Source: a virus
Length of the DNA stretch: 64,000 nt
Reading direction: 5' to 3' (one strand)
Virus record (IMG/VR): IMGVR_UViG_3300027844_000680
Coordinates: 21,359 to 85,358 of that record
This document shows positions 1-10,481 of the stretch, in pieces. The translations under genes were made by a program, and so were the position numbers. Every line of letters starts with the position of its first letter. The stretch's first letter is position 1. The notes beneath the pieces were generated by a model. That model saw only the letters and a list, made by a program, of their open reading frames with translations, was not told where the DNA came from and did no database searches.

Positions 1-2765
1 CCTTGAAGGCGAATCTTCAAGGTGCTTCGGGCAACACGATCTCTATCGAAGTCGTATCCACGGAGGCCACAGAGATCGTCATCCCGGGTGGGCTGTTCAC
101 TGGCGGCGAAGACCGCCCCAACAAGCCCGCTCAAAACAAGATCTGGCGGCACGGCAACGTGCAGTCCCCAGAAGTGACATGGCTTGAGGACGATCTGGCC
201 GACCCCTTCATTGATACCGAGTCTACGCAGAGGATTCAGCTTCAGTACCGCATCCGAGCAACCGGAGCGGGTGAGGGTGTCAACTATAAGATACACCCAG
301 ACGGGTTCACCACACCACGGAACATTCCCGGTGGTGAGGGTCAAACGAACGCACAGGGCGCTCTGTCTGTCCCGGTAGACGAATACCCCTTCGTCCCGGC
401 AGACCGTGAGAGCGTTAGGGACAACTCTGATGCAGTTGCCTATGGAATCCAAGACGATGGGCTTTTCGTTGCAGGAGACGGGTCCGAGGAAGCCGCAGCG
501 GCACTTGGAGCCGTAGATGGCTTTGTTTATGCCATTCCGATTGGTTTTGTGTTCCGCAGAAACGACATCTGGAACGCTCCAGAAGCCTTCAAGGGCTTCG
601 ACCCGAGGAACAATGCTAACGGCGCTCCTACGCATGACCACGGCGGGTACAACGGCCCCTTGGGGGTTATCCCTGCGGGCCACTCTGACCGCCCAGATGC
701 GTTGTTCAGCGATTGTATTGATGCCAATGACATCCTGGACCTCCGCCGCCATGTGGCGATGGCGGGGCATGATCTAAAGGCCGAGCTTCAATACCAAATC
801 CAGTCTCTTCTGGATGGGGAGTTCCGAACTTGGGCCATCGATTCTTCCGACAAGGACACTCTCGGAGGGTCTTCCGGCAACGTCTCTACTCGATTCTTGG
901 TTTGTAACGAGATCGGGAGAGAGCAGGGCAAGGGAGGCAACCCCCCTCATTCGGGTGACACCCAACGGGGCACTACGATTCGGAGTTTCGACCATATCGC
1001 CCGCCGATTCGGCGACCAAGCTGTGGTCGAGAGAATGACATTCGCTTTCTGGCCTGGAGACCGGGCGGCCTCTGGGGCTGTACCAGACGGAATCCCTGGT
1101 CAACTCAATGACGGCAAGTACGTCTCCAAGACAGGCAACGGAAACCGTTGGTCAGAAGACGATGTACTCCACTTGAACCTGGGTAGCTTCGACGCTTCAA
1201 CTTTGGGTGGTGTGTTCTCTGGGGGAGCCTGGGCCAACAGCTTCCCAGACGGGCCTTATGTCACGCAGTTCGCCCCTCCCGGCATGGTGATTACCGATGT
1301 CTGGCTGGTTCACCATGACGATGGTCACTACGACGCAACCGAACCCGTGGACCAAAGAGTGCAGATCAAGCACATTGATGGGCTTGGGACCGCTCATGTT
1401 GAGCTTCATTTGGATGCCAACGATGACACGGTTTCCGGTGGGTTGCCGGTCATTTTGAACTCCAATGATGAGTACAAGCTCGTCCGCTCTGCCGGTGATG
1501 ATCTGGCTCTCCTTGCAGGCTCTCCACGTCGAATCTTCGTTGAAGTCGAGGTGTCCTATCCAATCGGCTACGGCCTGACGGACACCCCAGATGAGAAAGT
1601 CGAACCCGATCCAGAGGTTTACCCCTTTGGAGAGATCATTCAGTGCGGCGGCGTACCCCCGACCGACATGGAACACCCCCTTCCTCCCCAATGGCGTCCT
1701 GGCTATCGGGAGGTCAAGCTGGAGTATGTCGCAGGACATAACGGTGGTGGGGCACCCATTGGGTCTGTCCCGGGACATGAAGAACAGATCGTCAGCACGA
1801 CACAAAATCAACTGCGGCTGCCCCGACGAGTTTACCGGAGCGGGAGCCACCTCCTTACCGTATCCGACGTTCCTGCTACGGCACCCGTAGGTGTAAACGA
1901 CGACCAGAGTGCCTATGGGTCCAGCGAGAGAGTCATCTCGTTGGCAAATCTATTGAGTGGGACTCAAACACTCTGCCAAGTGACATACTTCGCTCAAGAC
2001 CCCCTACCGAACTGGGGAGGCGCAGGAACGGGCTATCAGATCGCTGCCTATTTCCGGTCCAACGCACCCCAGACATGCGGTGTGAAGGAAGGGGACATCA
2101 ACGGCCCGCTTGCTGGTGGGCAACTCCCATCGAAGTTGGAAGTCGAACCTCTCATCATGGCCGATAACCTGTGGACGGGTCAGGTCGGCATGGGTTCTGT
2201 GGATTCGTCCTTCCCTTACATCGCCCCATTGGACCAAATCCCTATCAATGATGGGTCAGGTCTATCCGGTGAAGTTGGGGGAGATGAAGCCTGGGTCGCT
2301 GGTCAAACCCATGAGTGGTATTTCTGCGCTACGGCGCAAACCAGTGTTGACGACTTTGACGCAACGACTGGACTGTTGTCACTTCACCCATTTGTCCCGG
2401 CTGACAGGACACAACTCCTGCGGCTCGGGGGCGACGAAAACGAGCAGAAGCCTCGAAAGGACATGGAGTTCCGAGCTTACTATCCGTTTGCGGATGACAG
2501 CACGTATCGACCGACGATCATGTCCCAACCTTTGTCGGGAGCAGTTCGCCATAAAGTGTTTATCCCCATGTTAGTTCGAGCAACCGAGGATGCTAAAGGT
2601 GCCGCTGGTGGGATTCTTTATCGACGCAACGAAATGCTTTTGATTGTATTGAGCCGATTCGCCGCACTCGACACTGATAACACCGTGGTCTTCACCGATG
2701 ATGGGAACACGACCTGTGCCGCTGTATATCGAACCAAGAACCTTCTTCTCACGGTGGGAGACTAA
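1..2765 (+). CDS. Virion structural protein, 5' truncated (paralogue of the 2,098-aa protein)
   Basis: The reading frame is open at the left window edge, so the first TTG at base 3 is not the true start and the N-terminus is missing. The visible 920 residues are soluble and rich in Gly, Asp and Pro, with no signal peptide or membrane segment. The first 270 residues or so align by eye with residues about 140-430 of the 2,098-aa protein at 26.6-32.9 kb. Shared landmarks are IWRHGNV versus VWKYGNV, an acidic EDDL.DP stretch, QYRIR, DGFVYAIP versus DGYVYAIP, FRRN, and DILDLRR. About 140 N-terminal residues are therefore probably outside the window. It lies two bases before the next virion gene. 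A baseplate, tail-tip or fibre role is inferred from size, paralogy and company; no enzymatic motif is seen. Confidence 0.75.
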   Translation, partial: LKANLQGASGNTISIEVVSTEATEIVIPGGLFTGGEDRPNKPAQNKIWRHGNVQSPEVTWLEDDLADPFIDTESTQRIQLQYRIRATGAGEGVNYKIHPDGFTTPRNIPGGEGQTNAQGALSVPVDEYPFVPADRESVRDNSDAVAYGIQDDGLFVAGDGSEEAAAALGAVDGFVYAIPIGFVFRRNDIWNAPEAFKGFDPRNNANGAPTHDHGGYNGPLGVIPAGHSDRPDALFSDCIDANDILDLRRHVAMAGHDLKAELQYQIQSLLDGEFRTWAIDSSDKDTLGGSSGNVSTRFLVCNEIGREQGKGGNPPHSGDTQRGTTIRSFDHIARRFGDQAVVERMTFAFWPGDRAASGAVPDGIPGQLNDGKYVSKTGNGNRWSEDDVLHLNLGSFDASTLGGVFSGGAWANSFPDGPYVTQFAPPGMVITDVWLVHHDDGHYDATEPVDQRVQIKHIDGLGTAHVELHLDANDDTVSGGLPVILNSNDEYKLVRSAGDDLALLAGSPRRIFVEVEVSYPIGYGLTDTPDEKVEPDPEVYPFGEIIQCGGVPPTDMEHPLPPQWRPGYREVKLEYVAGHNGGGAPIGSVPGHEEQIVSTTQNQLRLPRRVYRSGSHLLTVSDVPATAPVGVNDDQSAYGSSERVISLANLLSGTQTLCQVTYFAQDPLPNWGGAGTGYQIAAYFRSNAPQTCGVKEGDINGPLAGGQLPSKLEVEPLIMADNLWTGQVGMGSVDSSFPYIAPLDQIPINDGSGLSGEVGGDEAWVAGQTHEWYFCATAQTSVDDFDATTGLLSLHPFVPADRTQLLRLGGDENEQKPRKDMEFRAYYPFADDSTYRPTIMSQPLSGAVRHKVFIPMLVRATEDAKGAAGGILYRRNEMLLIVLSRFAALDTDNTVVFTDDGNTTCAAVYRTKNLLLTVGD

Positions 2766-2767
2766 CG

Positions 2768-5700
2768 ATGCCCCGGAAAAAGAATCCTGGTGATATCCGG
2801 GTTGGGGCGGGTTCTCGATCCGTTGAAGAAACCAACTGGACACTTACTCCCGGTAAGGCGGGGAAAGTCGATGAGGCAGATGCTTCTCATGCAGAAGCCG
2901 AACATGACCACGGCATTGGCCCTGGTGGTGTTGGATCATCTCCCCTGAAAACCCACATCGATGATGAGACCGGAGCCCATCCGGCAGCCTCTATCTCTAT
3001 TGATGGGAACCCAGGTGGGGTGTTTACGGCAGATGATGTCGAAGGTGCCCTGGACGAACTTTCAGCACTGATCCCTCCGAAGCCTCCCAAGGTTGGCTAC
3101 GAGCGGTGCTTCCTTGATCTGACTGGAATCCCCGATTGGGGCGTTCTGAAGTTGACCGATGCGTCTTTGCTTTTCCGAAGCCCCGCTATCTTTACGCATA
3201 CATCCAACCCACCGGCATCGATCTATCCCTACTATTGGCACCCCACTCACCCGGCTTGGGAACACAGGCCCTTTGAGGCAGAGGGCAAGCAGTTCGACAA
3301 TGACTACACGATGGCGGGGGAGCAGTGGTCTCAAGGCGGTGACGATCCGTGGACAGACCACACCTTCAATATCCACGCTGTTACCTATTCGGGCGGCGGT
3401 GCAGGTCTAACCCACGCCGGGGCGTTCACTCGATCAGATAACAACAATGTGCATGAGCGAGTAGACACTGTTCGTATCTACCCTGCGTATGACATCGGAA
3501 CAGGAACGAACGTCGATGACAACGGACTGATTCCGGTCGTTCTATCTGGGATGATTCACCCGGCAGACCGTGGTCTTCTCGCTTTGATCTACTGGCCTCC
3601 TGGTGGAGACATCGCAGCGTTCATGGCCCAGGATCTTGCCGAGCAGGTTCCCGCCGCCATCTTGTTGGGGCAGGGGATCTTGGGCCAAGGCTGTCCATGT
3701 GACGGCGACCCAGGTGGCATCTTCCTTATGGGTGAAGACGAGAACGGAGACTTCGATCCCTATGAGTGGCCGGGAGCCGCTGCGGGGCAAAGCTCCCTTC
3801 AAGAACTGCACAGTGGCATTCGATATGATGGCCTCATCTTCAGTCAGGACTCTCCGTATTACAACTTCGATGAGCTACAAGATGAGTCTAAAGAGATTGG
3901 TTCCTTCGTCCTCAATGGGACCGAAGTCACCTTTACCGTAACGAATCACCTATTTGATGAAGCTGATGTAGTCAGTGTTCGAGAGAACTCAACACATCCT
4001 TGGTTGAACACTGACTGGATCATTGAGTTGGTAGACAACGACCACTTCCTAATCCGCTTGGGCGAGGATGTCGGTTCGGCCACCGTTGACCCTGCGGACG
4101 GCAAGGTGTTCCGTAAGGTTGGTGCCAACAAGGCCCATTACCCAGACGAGGTTCACACGCCCTACCCAGGTCAGGTTCGGTTAGGCACCGACCCCCAAGC
4201 TGGGCAAGCTATCCCCAATGGTATTCCCATTCTTGGTGCTTACTCCAAGGCTCGGGCAGGCGGGAACGACAACAACTTCTTCCGCTACCGTCTCCCTTAT
4301 CTGAACGAATACTCGAATGAAGCCTGTTGGCGTCTGAAGTGGACCCCTACGAGTGAGAAGGGGCGTTACTACCTAAAGCCTGCTGTTGCCCTTGAGCCCG
4401 ACGATTTGCTGGCACAAGCAGGCGACTATCCCGACTTCACGAAGGACTATTGGCCCTTCCAGTTGGGTAGATATCGACACCGCTTCCTCATCAATGCTTG
4501 TCCTTGCGTGGGTATCGAGAACGCTCCCTTTGATTTGGGCAGCTATGTTCTGGTCCACTTCAAGAAAGAAGTCTATTTTGAGGACATGGTGGCCCGGGGC
4601 GAAATGCCCACCAAGGACCGCATCTACTCTGCTTATCTGGCTCACTTCGATGATCCAGAGCATGTCTCAAACGCTGCCAACGCTGAAGAAAGTGGGTGGC
4701 AGGCGCTCATTGGACCCGACTTCAACCGGGCACCCTGGTCTTATCACGTCATGCGAGCATCGATTCTCGCAGATATGCGAGAAAGCTCTGACGCCCCGAC
4801 CATCTCAAACGCTGCCTTTGACTACGAGACGGTTGGCGACAATGTGATGTGGGTCTCTGGAGTGGCATATTTCCACCCCACACAGGCAGATGGTACGGCA
4901 GGTTTCTGGCTCAAGGACGTGACCACTTCGGCTGCTGGTCTTTGGGCAAACAACTATCGGACTTCTGACCATCTCCAACGAGTGTTGAACACACCGAACC
5001 CGGCCTTGCTCGGGGTAGCCCCCTTCTCGTACACCACCCATGTTCCTGACTGGGTGGATACGGATGGTGTTGGCAAGCCACGGCGACAACGTGTCGAGTT
5101 CGACATGGAATATCTGCTTGGAGCGGTCCCCGGTTTCGGGGTGGATCTTGCACCCATCGCTACCGCCGCCGCTAACATCTCCGTGGATACAATGAAGCTG
5201 TCAGGGGATGCCGCTTTTGCATCCTTCTCGTCCGACGCTCATCCCCGGGCTTGGTTCCGACGACCTCTGGGACACACAACGTATAGTCCCGCAAGCACCG
5301 TTCTTCCGACCATCGGTGTCTCACTGATGCTCCCCAACGGTCTCAAGTTACTGAACCACTCATCTGCTTTGAGCCTCTACCCCATCTTTGGGAACTTCTT
5401 TGAGGGCGGCATCCCCCTCCTTTCATTGACTGGCGGGTTGATGGCTGACAAGCCACTCGCCATCTGGAAAGACTCTGTTGAATGGTTCTTGGATGAGTCA
5501 TACAGGTACTCGCTTGATTGGTCCCTGGCTCTCAATGGGGGTGATATCCAAGATGAGTTGAACGCTCGTTTGGCAGGCCCAGGGCTTCCATATACTTCGG
5601 GCAACCCCCAACCCATCGAAGTACCTGTACGTGCAGCCCATACTCCGACCATTACAGCGGTCATCAACAGTGAAGCTGTGGACTGCGACTGGAACAACGC

Positions 5701-8700
5701 TTCTTGGCTGCAAGCTGGTTTGCACGAACAGTCCCTTACAGTCTTTACCGATCCCGGTGAGGCTCAAGTTGCAGGGCTACCAGACCGGAACCCTCCAATG
5801 TTTGAGGGGCTCCAATCTCCGTTCCCGGCAAGAGGCATCCTTCTGTACCCCCAGACGAGCTACACGGGAACCCACCGCCCCCTGGCAGGCGAAGACTACG
5901 CAGGCAACGCCCAACCCGACTATTCCGGCATCACGGGCGACCGTGGCTATGTTCGCTGCTTCAACGTGGGGTTCTCTCGGACAGACTATGGATCTTCCGC
6001 AGCGGGTCAGCCATTCTTTACCCTTCGCCTTTGGGGCCTGCATGTAAGCGATATCGCTTACATGGCACCCGGTCCTGGATCATATTCCATCTCTGTTCAA
6101 GTCAAAGTCCCCGGGCTGACGACTTGGATGGATCTTGGCCGTCCCGATGGGGCAGGCCCCTCCAAACAAGACCCCAAGCTCGATGGAGCAGGGTGTCTTG
6201 TTCGTGGGCCAGAAACGAAGAACAACCCCGCTGAACCCGTTACAGGATTGGTCTCCTGTGACTTGAAAGTGAACGTCGGCCCGGTAGCTAATCTCTTTGA
6301 GAGTACCGGCCATGACTTTGTGGCTGGCGAGGTTCCTGTACTGATCAAGGTGGTCTTGAAAGACCGAGAGAGTACGCTGCAAGGGAATCCGAATGTACTC
6401 CAGTACGATTTCCGCCATCGTTGGGACAGCGAGGACGGAGATTTTGATGGGGGACCACACCCAGACTTCGAGTCAGGGTTGGTTCGTGGGTTGGTTGGCA
6501 TCGAGATTCTTCATCCCGAGGGTCATGCCGCCCCCAGTCCTGCGGCGCTGCCCCCCGGTTTGCCTGTGGTCACCGCCCCAGCCCCATTCTCTGTGGAGCT
6601 TGATGTGGCAGCAGCCGCATCGGCTGCTCAAGCCATCTCCTTCGCTATCGCTGCAACAGTAGCGTCTCAACAGGTGGTCCAACAGAGCTTTACGACTCTG
6701 TTTCCAAGTCTTATGGTAGGGCTCAACGAGGCCATCGCTGCTGCTCAAGCACAATCAAGTGCTGCCTCCAGCACTGCATCCCCGATTCAGGTCTTCGACT
6801 ACCAGCCCACGGTAGAAGGGCTCGATCCAAGTGCCACACTGACGGTGGCCCCAGCGGCTCTGGTAGAGGCCCTGGAGGGGTTGGAGACTATGTTCGCCTC
6901 CAAGACCGAAATCTTCCAAGCGTTTGATCCAGTTGCTAACCCACTGTTAGCAACAGAGTTGATTGGCACTACTGGAGGTTGGGGTTCTATGGACGGTGTT
7001 GATGTCGGTGTTGATCCCTTTGGGGTCAATGCAGCGCAGTTGGCATTGAACGTAGCGAACGCCGATCTGGTCGCCGTACAATCCTCTTACGATGAGGCTG
7101 TTGCCTCTCTCGCTGCCCTTACGACTGCCGTTACTACTCTGTATGATTACTATACAGCGGAGGGTACTGATCCTACGAGCGAAACCGTTTACAATGGGTT
7201 GATCGCAGCACAGACCACAGCGCAGCAGCAAGTTGACCAACTTGGGGCCGCTCTTGCGGCGGCTCTCGCAGCCGTTGAGGCCGCATCCGCCGATCTGGCT
7301 CAAGCCAATGCACGCACAGCCCAATCACAAGCAGCCAGCGCAACTGCAACTTCGACAGACGCCGAGAATCAGGCAGCCGCAGCCGTAGCGAACGATGCCG
7401 CACATGCAGCCGTTACATCAGCAGCCGCAGCCGTAGCCGATTACCAAGCGGCGATTGTATCGGTGACCGATGCAATCGCGACACTGATTGCTGCGTCTGC
7501 TCCCACTGGACCCGGTTCCATCGTGGCTACGCTGCAAGCCATTCTTGCAGCGAACGAAGCGGCATTGGCCGAAGCTATGGCAACGCAAGAGGCGGCGAAC
7601 GCCACATACGTCGAGACACAAGCAGTCCTCGCATTGGCACAAGCCGCTTACGACGCCTCACTCGCCCCCACGGTATCAACGTCTCTGTGGACTCTTGCTA
7701 CTCACGCCTCTGATCCTGCTGTGCCTGCCCAAAGTCAGCTTGCGTTTAGTAGTTACAGTGGCGCAGCCCCGACCCTTACGGTCTCACATGACCCAGCCCT
7801 CTCCAACGCTGCATATGTGTTTGGGTCTGACGCAAACGGGATTCTCTTGACCTACGGTCCAGGGTTCTCAATGGGTGCGTTGTTGGCGTTGTTGGAGTCG
7901 CATTATGCGGCGGATAACGCAACTGCCCAGTTCTACGACGGGAGTAACTGGCTGGTGTCAAACACCATGCTTGGCAGTGGTGCGGATTTCTTCCTCGCAG
8001 GAGCCACTGAATCGTTGAATCTCGGCCCCGCCGAGTTGGGTGCAAATGGTGCTGGTACGTGGGTCGCCCAGGCTGTGGATCACTCCGTTATTTGGTCGAT
8101 CAGCACCTACTCTTCCGTACAACCGGGTCAAAACACGGGCGCAACTGCTTGGGGTGACCTGACTTTCACTGCGTCTACGGCCAACATCCCAGCCGGGGTG
8201 ACGGGCGTGCTGGTCGAATACGATGCGAACGCCGCTGCGGGCTCGGTGGTAGAACTTTCTACCACCCCCAACCTAACCTTGAAGTATGGCCCCGGGGTTC
8301 AACTCTCGGCGTTGATGGATGCCTGGGCAAACTCCAACCTCATCCCTGGAACAGAGGCGACGTTCGTCACAGCCATAGGGACATACGACTCTTCGGCGCT
8401 GGCCGCCAACGCCGAAGATGGCTTCATTCAGACTATCGGACACTTCTCTCTGGAACTGGTAGCCAACACTTTCGCTGAAACACCCACGGCGATTTCGGGT
8501 GAGTGGACATTGGTTACCCAGGACTTCACAACTTCATGGTCGCTGATGACCCCCACACCGACAGCCATTGGGACATTCGCTGTTACCCAAACTGTCATCG
8601 GCCCCGCTACGGTTTCCCCTCAAGTGGGGATTCAGATCGAATACGACGCCAGCGTGGCAGATTATTCTGGAACCACGGTCGGCGATCCCGGTTCGGATAC

Positions 8701-10369
8701 CTACCAAATCAAGTACGGCGACATCACTCTCGCCACTTTGATGGGGTCCATCGATAGTGATCCAAACCTCCAGTCGGCTGGTATTCGGACTACTGTCGCA
8801 ACGCTCGATGAGCAGAATGCCTCATTCATAAGTGGAACATCCCCTTGGGATATGGCTCTGAAGCAAGGCGATAACGTCATCGACTTTGATGAGCAGGCGT
8901 GGGGAGCCACTTCATCAGTGACCTGGACATCTCTACCAGTCTTCGTAGCGGCAACATGGACCATTCTGGAGATAGATGACTTCCTGCGGCTTGGACATGA
9001 GGTCGATCCTGCTGAAACCCGAAGTATTCAAGCCTCGTATGACGCTGCCCGCACCCCGCACGAAGTACAGGTCAGTTTCAATGCCTCATCTGGACTCACA
9101 ACGATTACCTACGGGGCCAACACCACCCTCAGTGAACTGATGATGGGCTGGGAGCTTTACGTCAGTGACAACAACCTTTCCAGTCCAGCAGCGGTGACAG
9201 CGGGTAATCACCCGGCTGAAGTTGATGGTCTCCCCGGCTTGGGCGATGACAGCATCTCTGGGGCTGAACTCGTAGCCAACGGCGGGGATATTCCGTTGCT
9301 GGGCATTACGAGTGATACTTACGGTTTCTGGAGTCGCAACCTTCCCATAGCGGTGATGGGTCAGGCGACCGTTGTTACGGCAACCCAGACCGTCACACCT
9401 TATCTGACTGACTACACCTTCACTTGGGACATGCCCGAAGAGTTCGACAACGCTGGTACTGTCATCCCTGCCATCGGCAACTTGGAAGTCACTCACACGG
9501 CGGTCCCAACTACCGCTTTCGGCAGCTACTATCCCTATGGGCAAGGCATTAGCATCACGCACGATTCAACCCTCTCGACCTCGTTTGGCAGTCAAATAAC
9601 AGGGATCGCACCGAATCAGATCGTAGCTATCACGTACAATGACAGCCAGCCGATAGCTCTACTGATGGCCCACATCAAGACCGTTCTCGAAGCACTGCCA
9701 TTAGCTAATGGCAGCACCGTTACGGTGACACTTGGCGGGGTCGATGCCAATGCAGTACAGAGTGACCCCACCGCTAATGTAATGACTCAACTTGGAAGCC
9801 AAAGGCTCCTGTTTGATACGCCCACGTCTTTGAACTTGAACACTCCGGCCCCTGCTTCTTGGGGCTACACGGCGGCGTACAACGAATGGCAGGTTGCATG
9901 GACCATTGGTGTCTCGGGGGAAGCTAACAACCCGAACCAAGACCAATCGCACGAACTGGTGCTCTCACGGATGAGCGTACATACCCCCGAGGCACCCCCG
10001 CCTTTTTACAGCATCAGTTTTGAGTACGATTCCACGGCAGCCGCCGGTTCCGTGAATCCCGTGCAGAACGACATAAATGACCCCACGGCAGGTGTAGTTT
10101 GGAAGTACGGGGTCAATGTCTCGATGATGGACCTAATGTATGCCATTGACGTTTCTGCTTCTTGGGGAGGTAGTGATACCCCGTCCAGATTCTCGACATT
10201 GGACGGGAACACTCGGGACGAAGTTCCCGGTGGAGTGGCCGGAGACTTTACACTCGTCGCATATGACTCAGAGGGCAACGCCGCCAAGGCTCTGTTCCTA
10301 CCAGCAATCCAGACATGGGATAGCACTGACACGGTGGTCCCAACCCCTGCGACATGGGACACAGTATAA
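2768..10369 (+). CDS. Giant tail/baseplate-type protein with Ala-rich helices and six C-terminal repeats
   Basis: 2,533 residues. The ATG follows the previous stop by two bases. Residues 40-100 carry a His/Ala-rich segment ending in VFTADDVEGALDEL, a pattern common in phage fibre and baseplate proteins. Residues about 100-1270 are Gly/Pro/Asp-rich, as in beta-rich virion proteins. Residues about 1275-1640 are strongly Ala-rich with long stretches free of Pro and Gly, suggesting helices or coiled coil. Residues about 1665-2520 hold six degenerate copies of a 141-161-residue unit, each with an (I/V/F)-x-(Y/H/F)-(D/N) strand, a 'YG' or 'YN' turn and a following helix of the type LxxLMxxW. No signal peptide or membrane segment is seen. 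Role in the tail or baseplate is inferred from context; the family was not recognised. Confidence 0.75.
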   Translation: MPRKKNPGDIRVGAGSRSVEETNWTLTPGKAGKVDEADASHAEAEHDHGIGPGGVGSSPLKTHIDDETGAHPAASISIDGNPGGVFTADDVEGALDELSALIPPKPPKVGYERCFLDLTGIPDWGVLKLTDASLLFRSPAIFTHTSNPPASIYPYYWHPTHPAWEHRPFEAEGKQFDNDYTMAGEQWSQGGDDPWTDHTFNIHAVTYSGGGAGLTHAGAFTRSDNNNVHERVDTVRIYPAYDIGTGTNVDDNGLIPVVLSGMIHPADRGLLALIYWPPGGDIAAFMAQDLAEQVPAAILLGQGILGQGCPCDGDPGGIFLMGEDENGDFDPYEWPGAAAGQSSLQELHSGIRYDGLIFSQDSPYYNFDELQDESKEIGSFVLNGTEVTFTVTNHLFDEADVVSVRENSTHPWLNTDWIIELVDNDHFLIRLGEDVGSATVDPADGKVFRKVGANKAHYPDEVHTPYPGQVRLGTDPQAGQAIPNGIPILGAYSKARAGGNDNNFFRYRLPYLNEYSNEACWRLKWTPTSEKGRYYLKPAVALEPDDLLAQAGDYPDFTKDYWPFQLGRYRHRFLINACPCVGIENAPFDLGSYVLVHFKKEVYFEDMVARGEMPTKDRIYSAYLAHFDDPEHVSNAANAEESGWQALIGPDFNRAPWSYHVMRASILADMRESSDAPTISNAAFDYETVGDNVMWVSGVAYFHPTQADGTAGFWLKDVTTSAAGLWANNYRTSDHLQRVLNTPNPALLGVAPFSYTTHVPDWVDTDGVGKPRRQRVEFDMEYLLGAVPGFGVDLAPIATAAANISVDTMKLSGDAAFASFSSDAHPRAWFRRPLGHTTYSPASTVLPTIGVSLMLPNGLKLLNHSSALSLYPIFGNFFEGGIPLLSLTGGLMADKPLAIWKDSVEWFLDESYRYSLDWSLALNGGDIQDELNARLAGPGLPYTSGNPQPIEVPVRAAHTPTITAVINSEAVDCDWNNASWLQAGLHEQSLTVFTDPGEAQVAGLPDRNPPMFEGLQSPFPARGILLYPQTSYTGTHRPLAGEDYAGNAQPDYSGITGDRGYVRCFNVGFSRTDYGSSAAGQPFFTLRLWGLHVSDIAYMAPGPGSYSISVQVKVPGLTTWMDLGRPDGAGPSKQDPKLDGAGCLVRGPETKNNPAEPVTGLVSCDLKVNVGPVANLFESTGHDFVAGEVPVLIKVVLKDRESTLQGNPNVLQYDFRHRWDSEDGDFDGGPHPDFESGLVRGLVGIEILHPEGHAAPSPAALPPGLPVVTAPAPFSVELDVAAAASAAQAISFAIAATVASQQVVQQSFTTLFPSLMVGLNEAIAAAQAQSSAASSTASPIQVFDYQPTVEGLDPSATLTVAPAALVEALEGLETMFASKTEIFQAFDPVANPLLATELIGTTGGWGSMDGVDVGVDPFGVNAAQLALNVANADLVAVQSSYDEAVASLAALTTAVTTLYDYYTAEGTDPTSETVYNGLIAAQTTAQQQVDQLGAALAAALAAVEAASADLAQANARTAQSQAASATATSTDAENQAAAAVANDAAHAAVTSAAAAVADYQAAIVSVTDAIATLIAASAPTGPGSIVATLQAILAANEAALAEAMATQEAANATYVETQAVLALAQAAYDASLAPTVSTSLWTLATHASDPAVPAQSQLAFSSYSGAAPTLTVSHDPALSNAAYVFGSDANGILLTYGPGFSMGALLALLESHYAADNATAQFYDGSNWLVSNTMLGSGADFFLAGATESLNLGPAELGANGAGTWVAQAVDHSVIWSISTYSSVQPGQNTGATAWGDLTFTASTANIPAGVTGVLVEYDANAAAGSVVELSTTPNLTLKYGPGVQLSALMDAWANSNLIPGTEATFVTAIGTYDSSALAANAEDGFIQTIGHFSLELVANTFAETPTAISGEWTLVTQDFTTSWSLMTPTPTAIGTFAVTQTVIGPATVSPQVGIQIEYDASVADYSGTTVGDPGSDTYQIKYGDITLATLMGSIDSDPNLQSAGIRTTVATLDEQNASFISGTSPWDMALKQGDNVIDFDEQAWGATSSVTWTSLPVFVAATWTILEIDDFLRLGHEVDPAETRSIQASYDAARTPHEVQVSFNASSGLTTITYGANTTLSELMMGWELYVSDNNLSSPAAVTAGNHPAEVDGLPGLGDDSISGAELVANGGDIPLLGITSDTYGFWSRNLPIAVMGQATVVTATQTVTPYLTDYTFTWDMPEEFDNAGTVIPAIGNLEVTHTAVPTTAFGSYYPYGQGISITHDSTLSTSFGSQITGIAPNQIVAITYNDSQPIALLMAHIKTVLEALPLANGSTVTVTLGGVDANAVQSDPTANVMTQLGSQRLLFDTPTSLNLNTPAPASWGYTAAYNEWQVAWTIGVSGEANNPNQDQSHELVLSRMSVHTPEAPPPFYSISFEYDSTAAAGSVNPVQNDINDPTAGVVWKYGVNVSMMDLMYAIDVSASWGGSDTPSRFSTLDGNTRDEVPGGVAGDFTLVAYDSEGNAAKALFLPAIQTWDSTDTVVPTPATWDTV
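7769..10330 (+). repeat. Six tandem degenerate protein-domain repeats
   Basis: Within the 2,533-aa protein, the beta-strand motif recurs at about 7781 (VSHD), 8213 (VEYD), 8636 (IEYD), 9071 (VSFN), 9554 (ITHD) and 10018 (FEYD). The spacing is 423-483 bases. Each motif is followed 15-40 residues later by a TYG, KYG or TYN turn and then a short helix such as ALLALL, ALMDAW, TLMGSI, ELMMGW, LLMAHI or DLMYAI. The DNA itself is not repetitive, so the units are old duplications. They probably form a row of small globular domains. Confidence 0.7.
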
Positions 10370-10481
10370 CCATGCTTGGAGCACTTGATGAAGCAGTTGA
10401 TATTTGAGCTTTTTTGGATGGCCGGTGCCCCGATAGTCCCACTATACGGCACACCTTGTAGAGCACGGAGAGTCGAGTCTC
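10370..10481. other. Intergenic spacer before the 5,090-aa gene
   Basis: 112 bases, the only real gap inside the structural block. It has a run of six T after a GAGC, a small hairpin ATAGT-CCC-ACTAT at 10433-10445, and a purine-rich GGAGAG just before the next ATG that serves as ribosome-binding site. A weak promoter or terminator is possible, but nothing stronger is seen. Confidence 0.4.
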
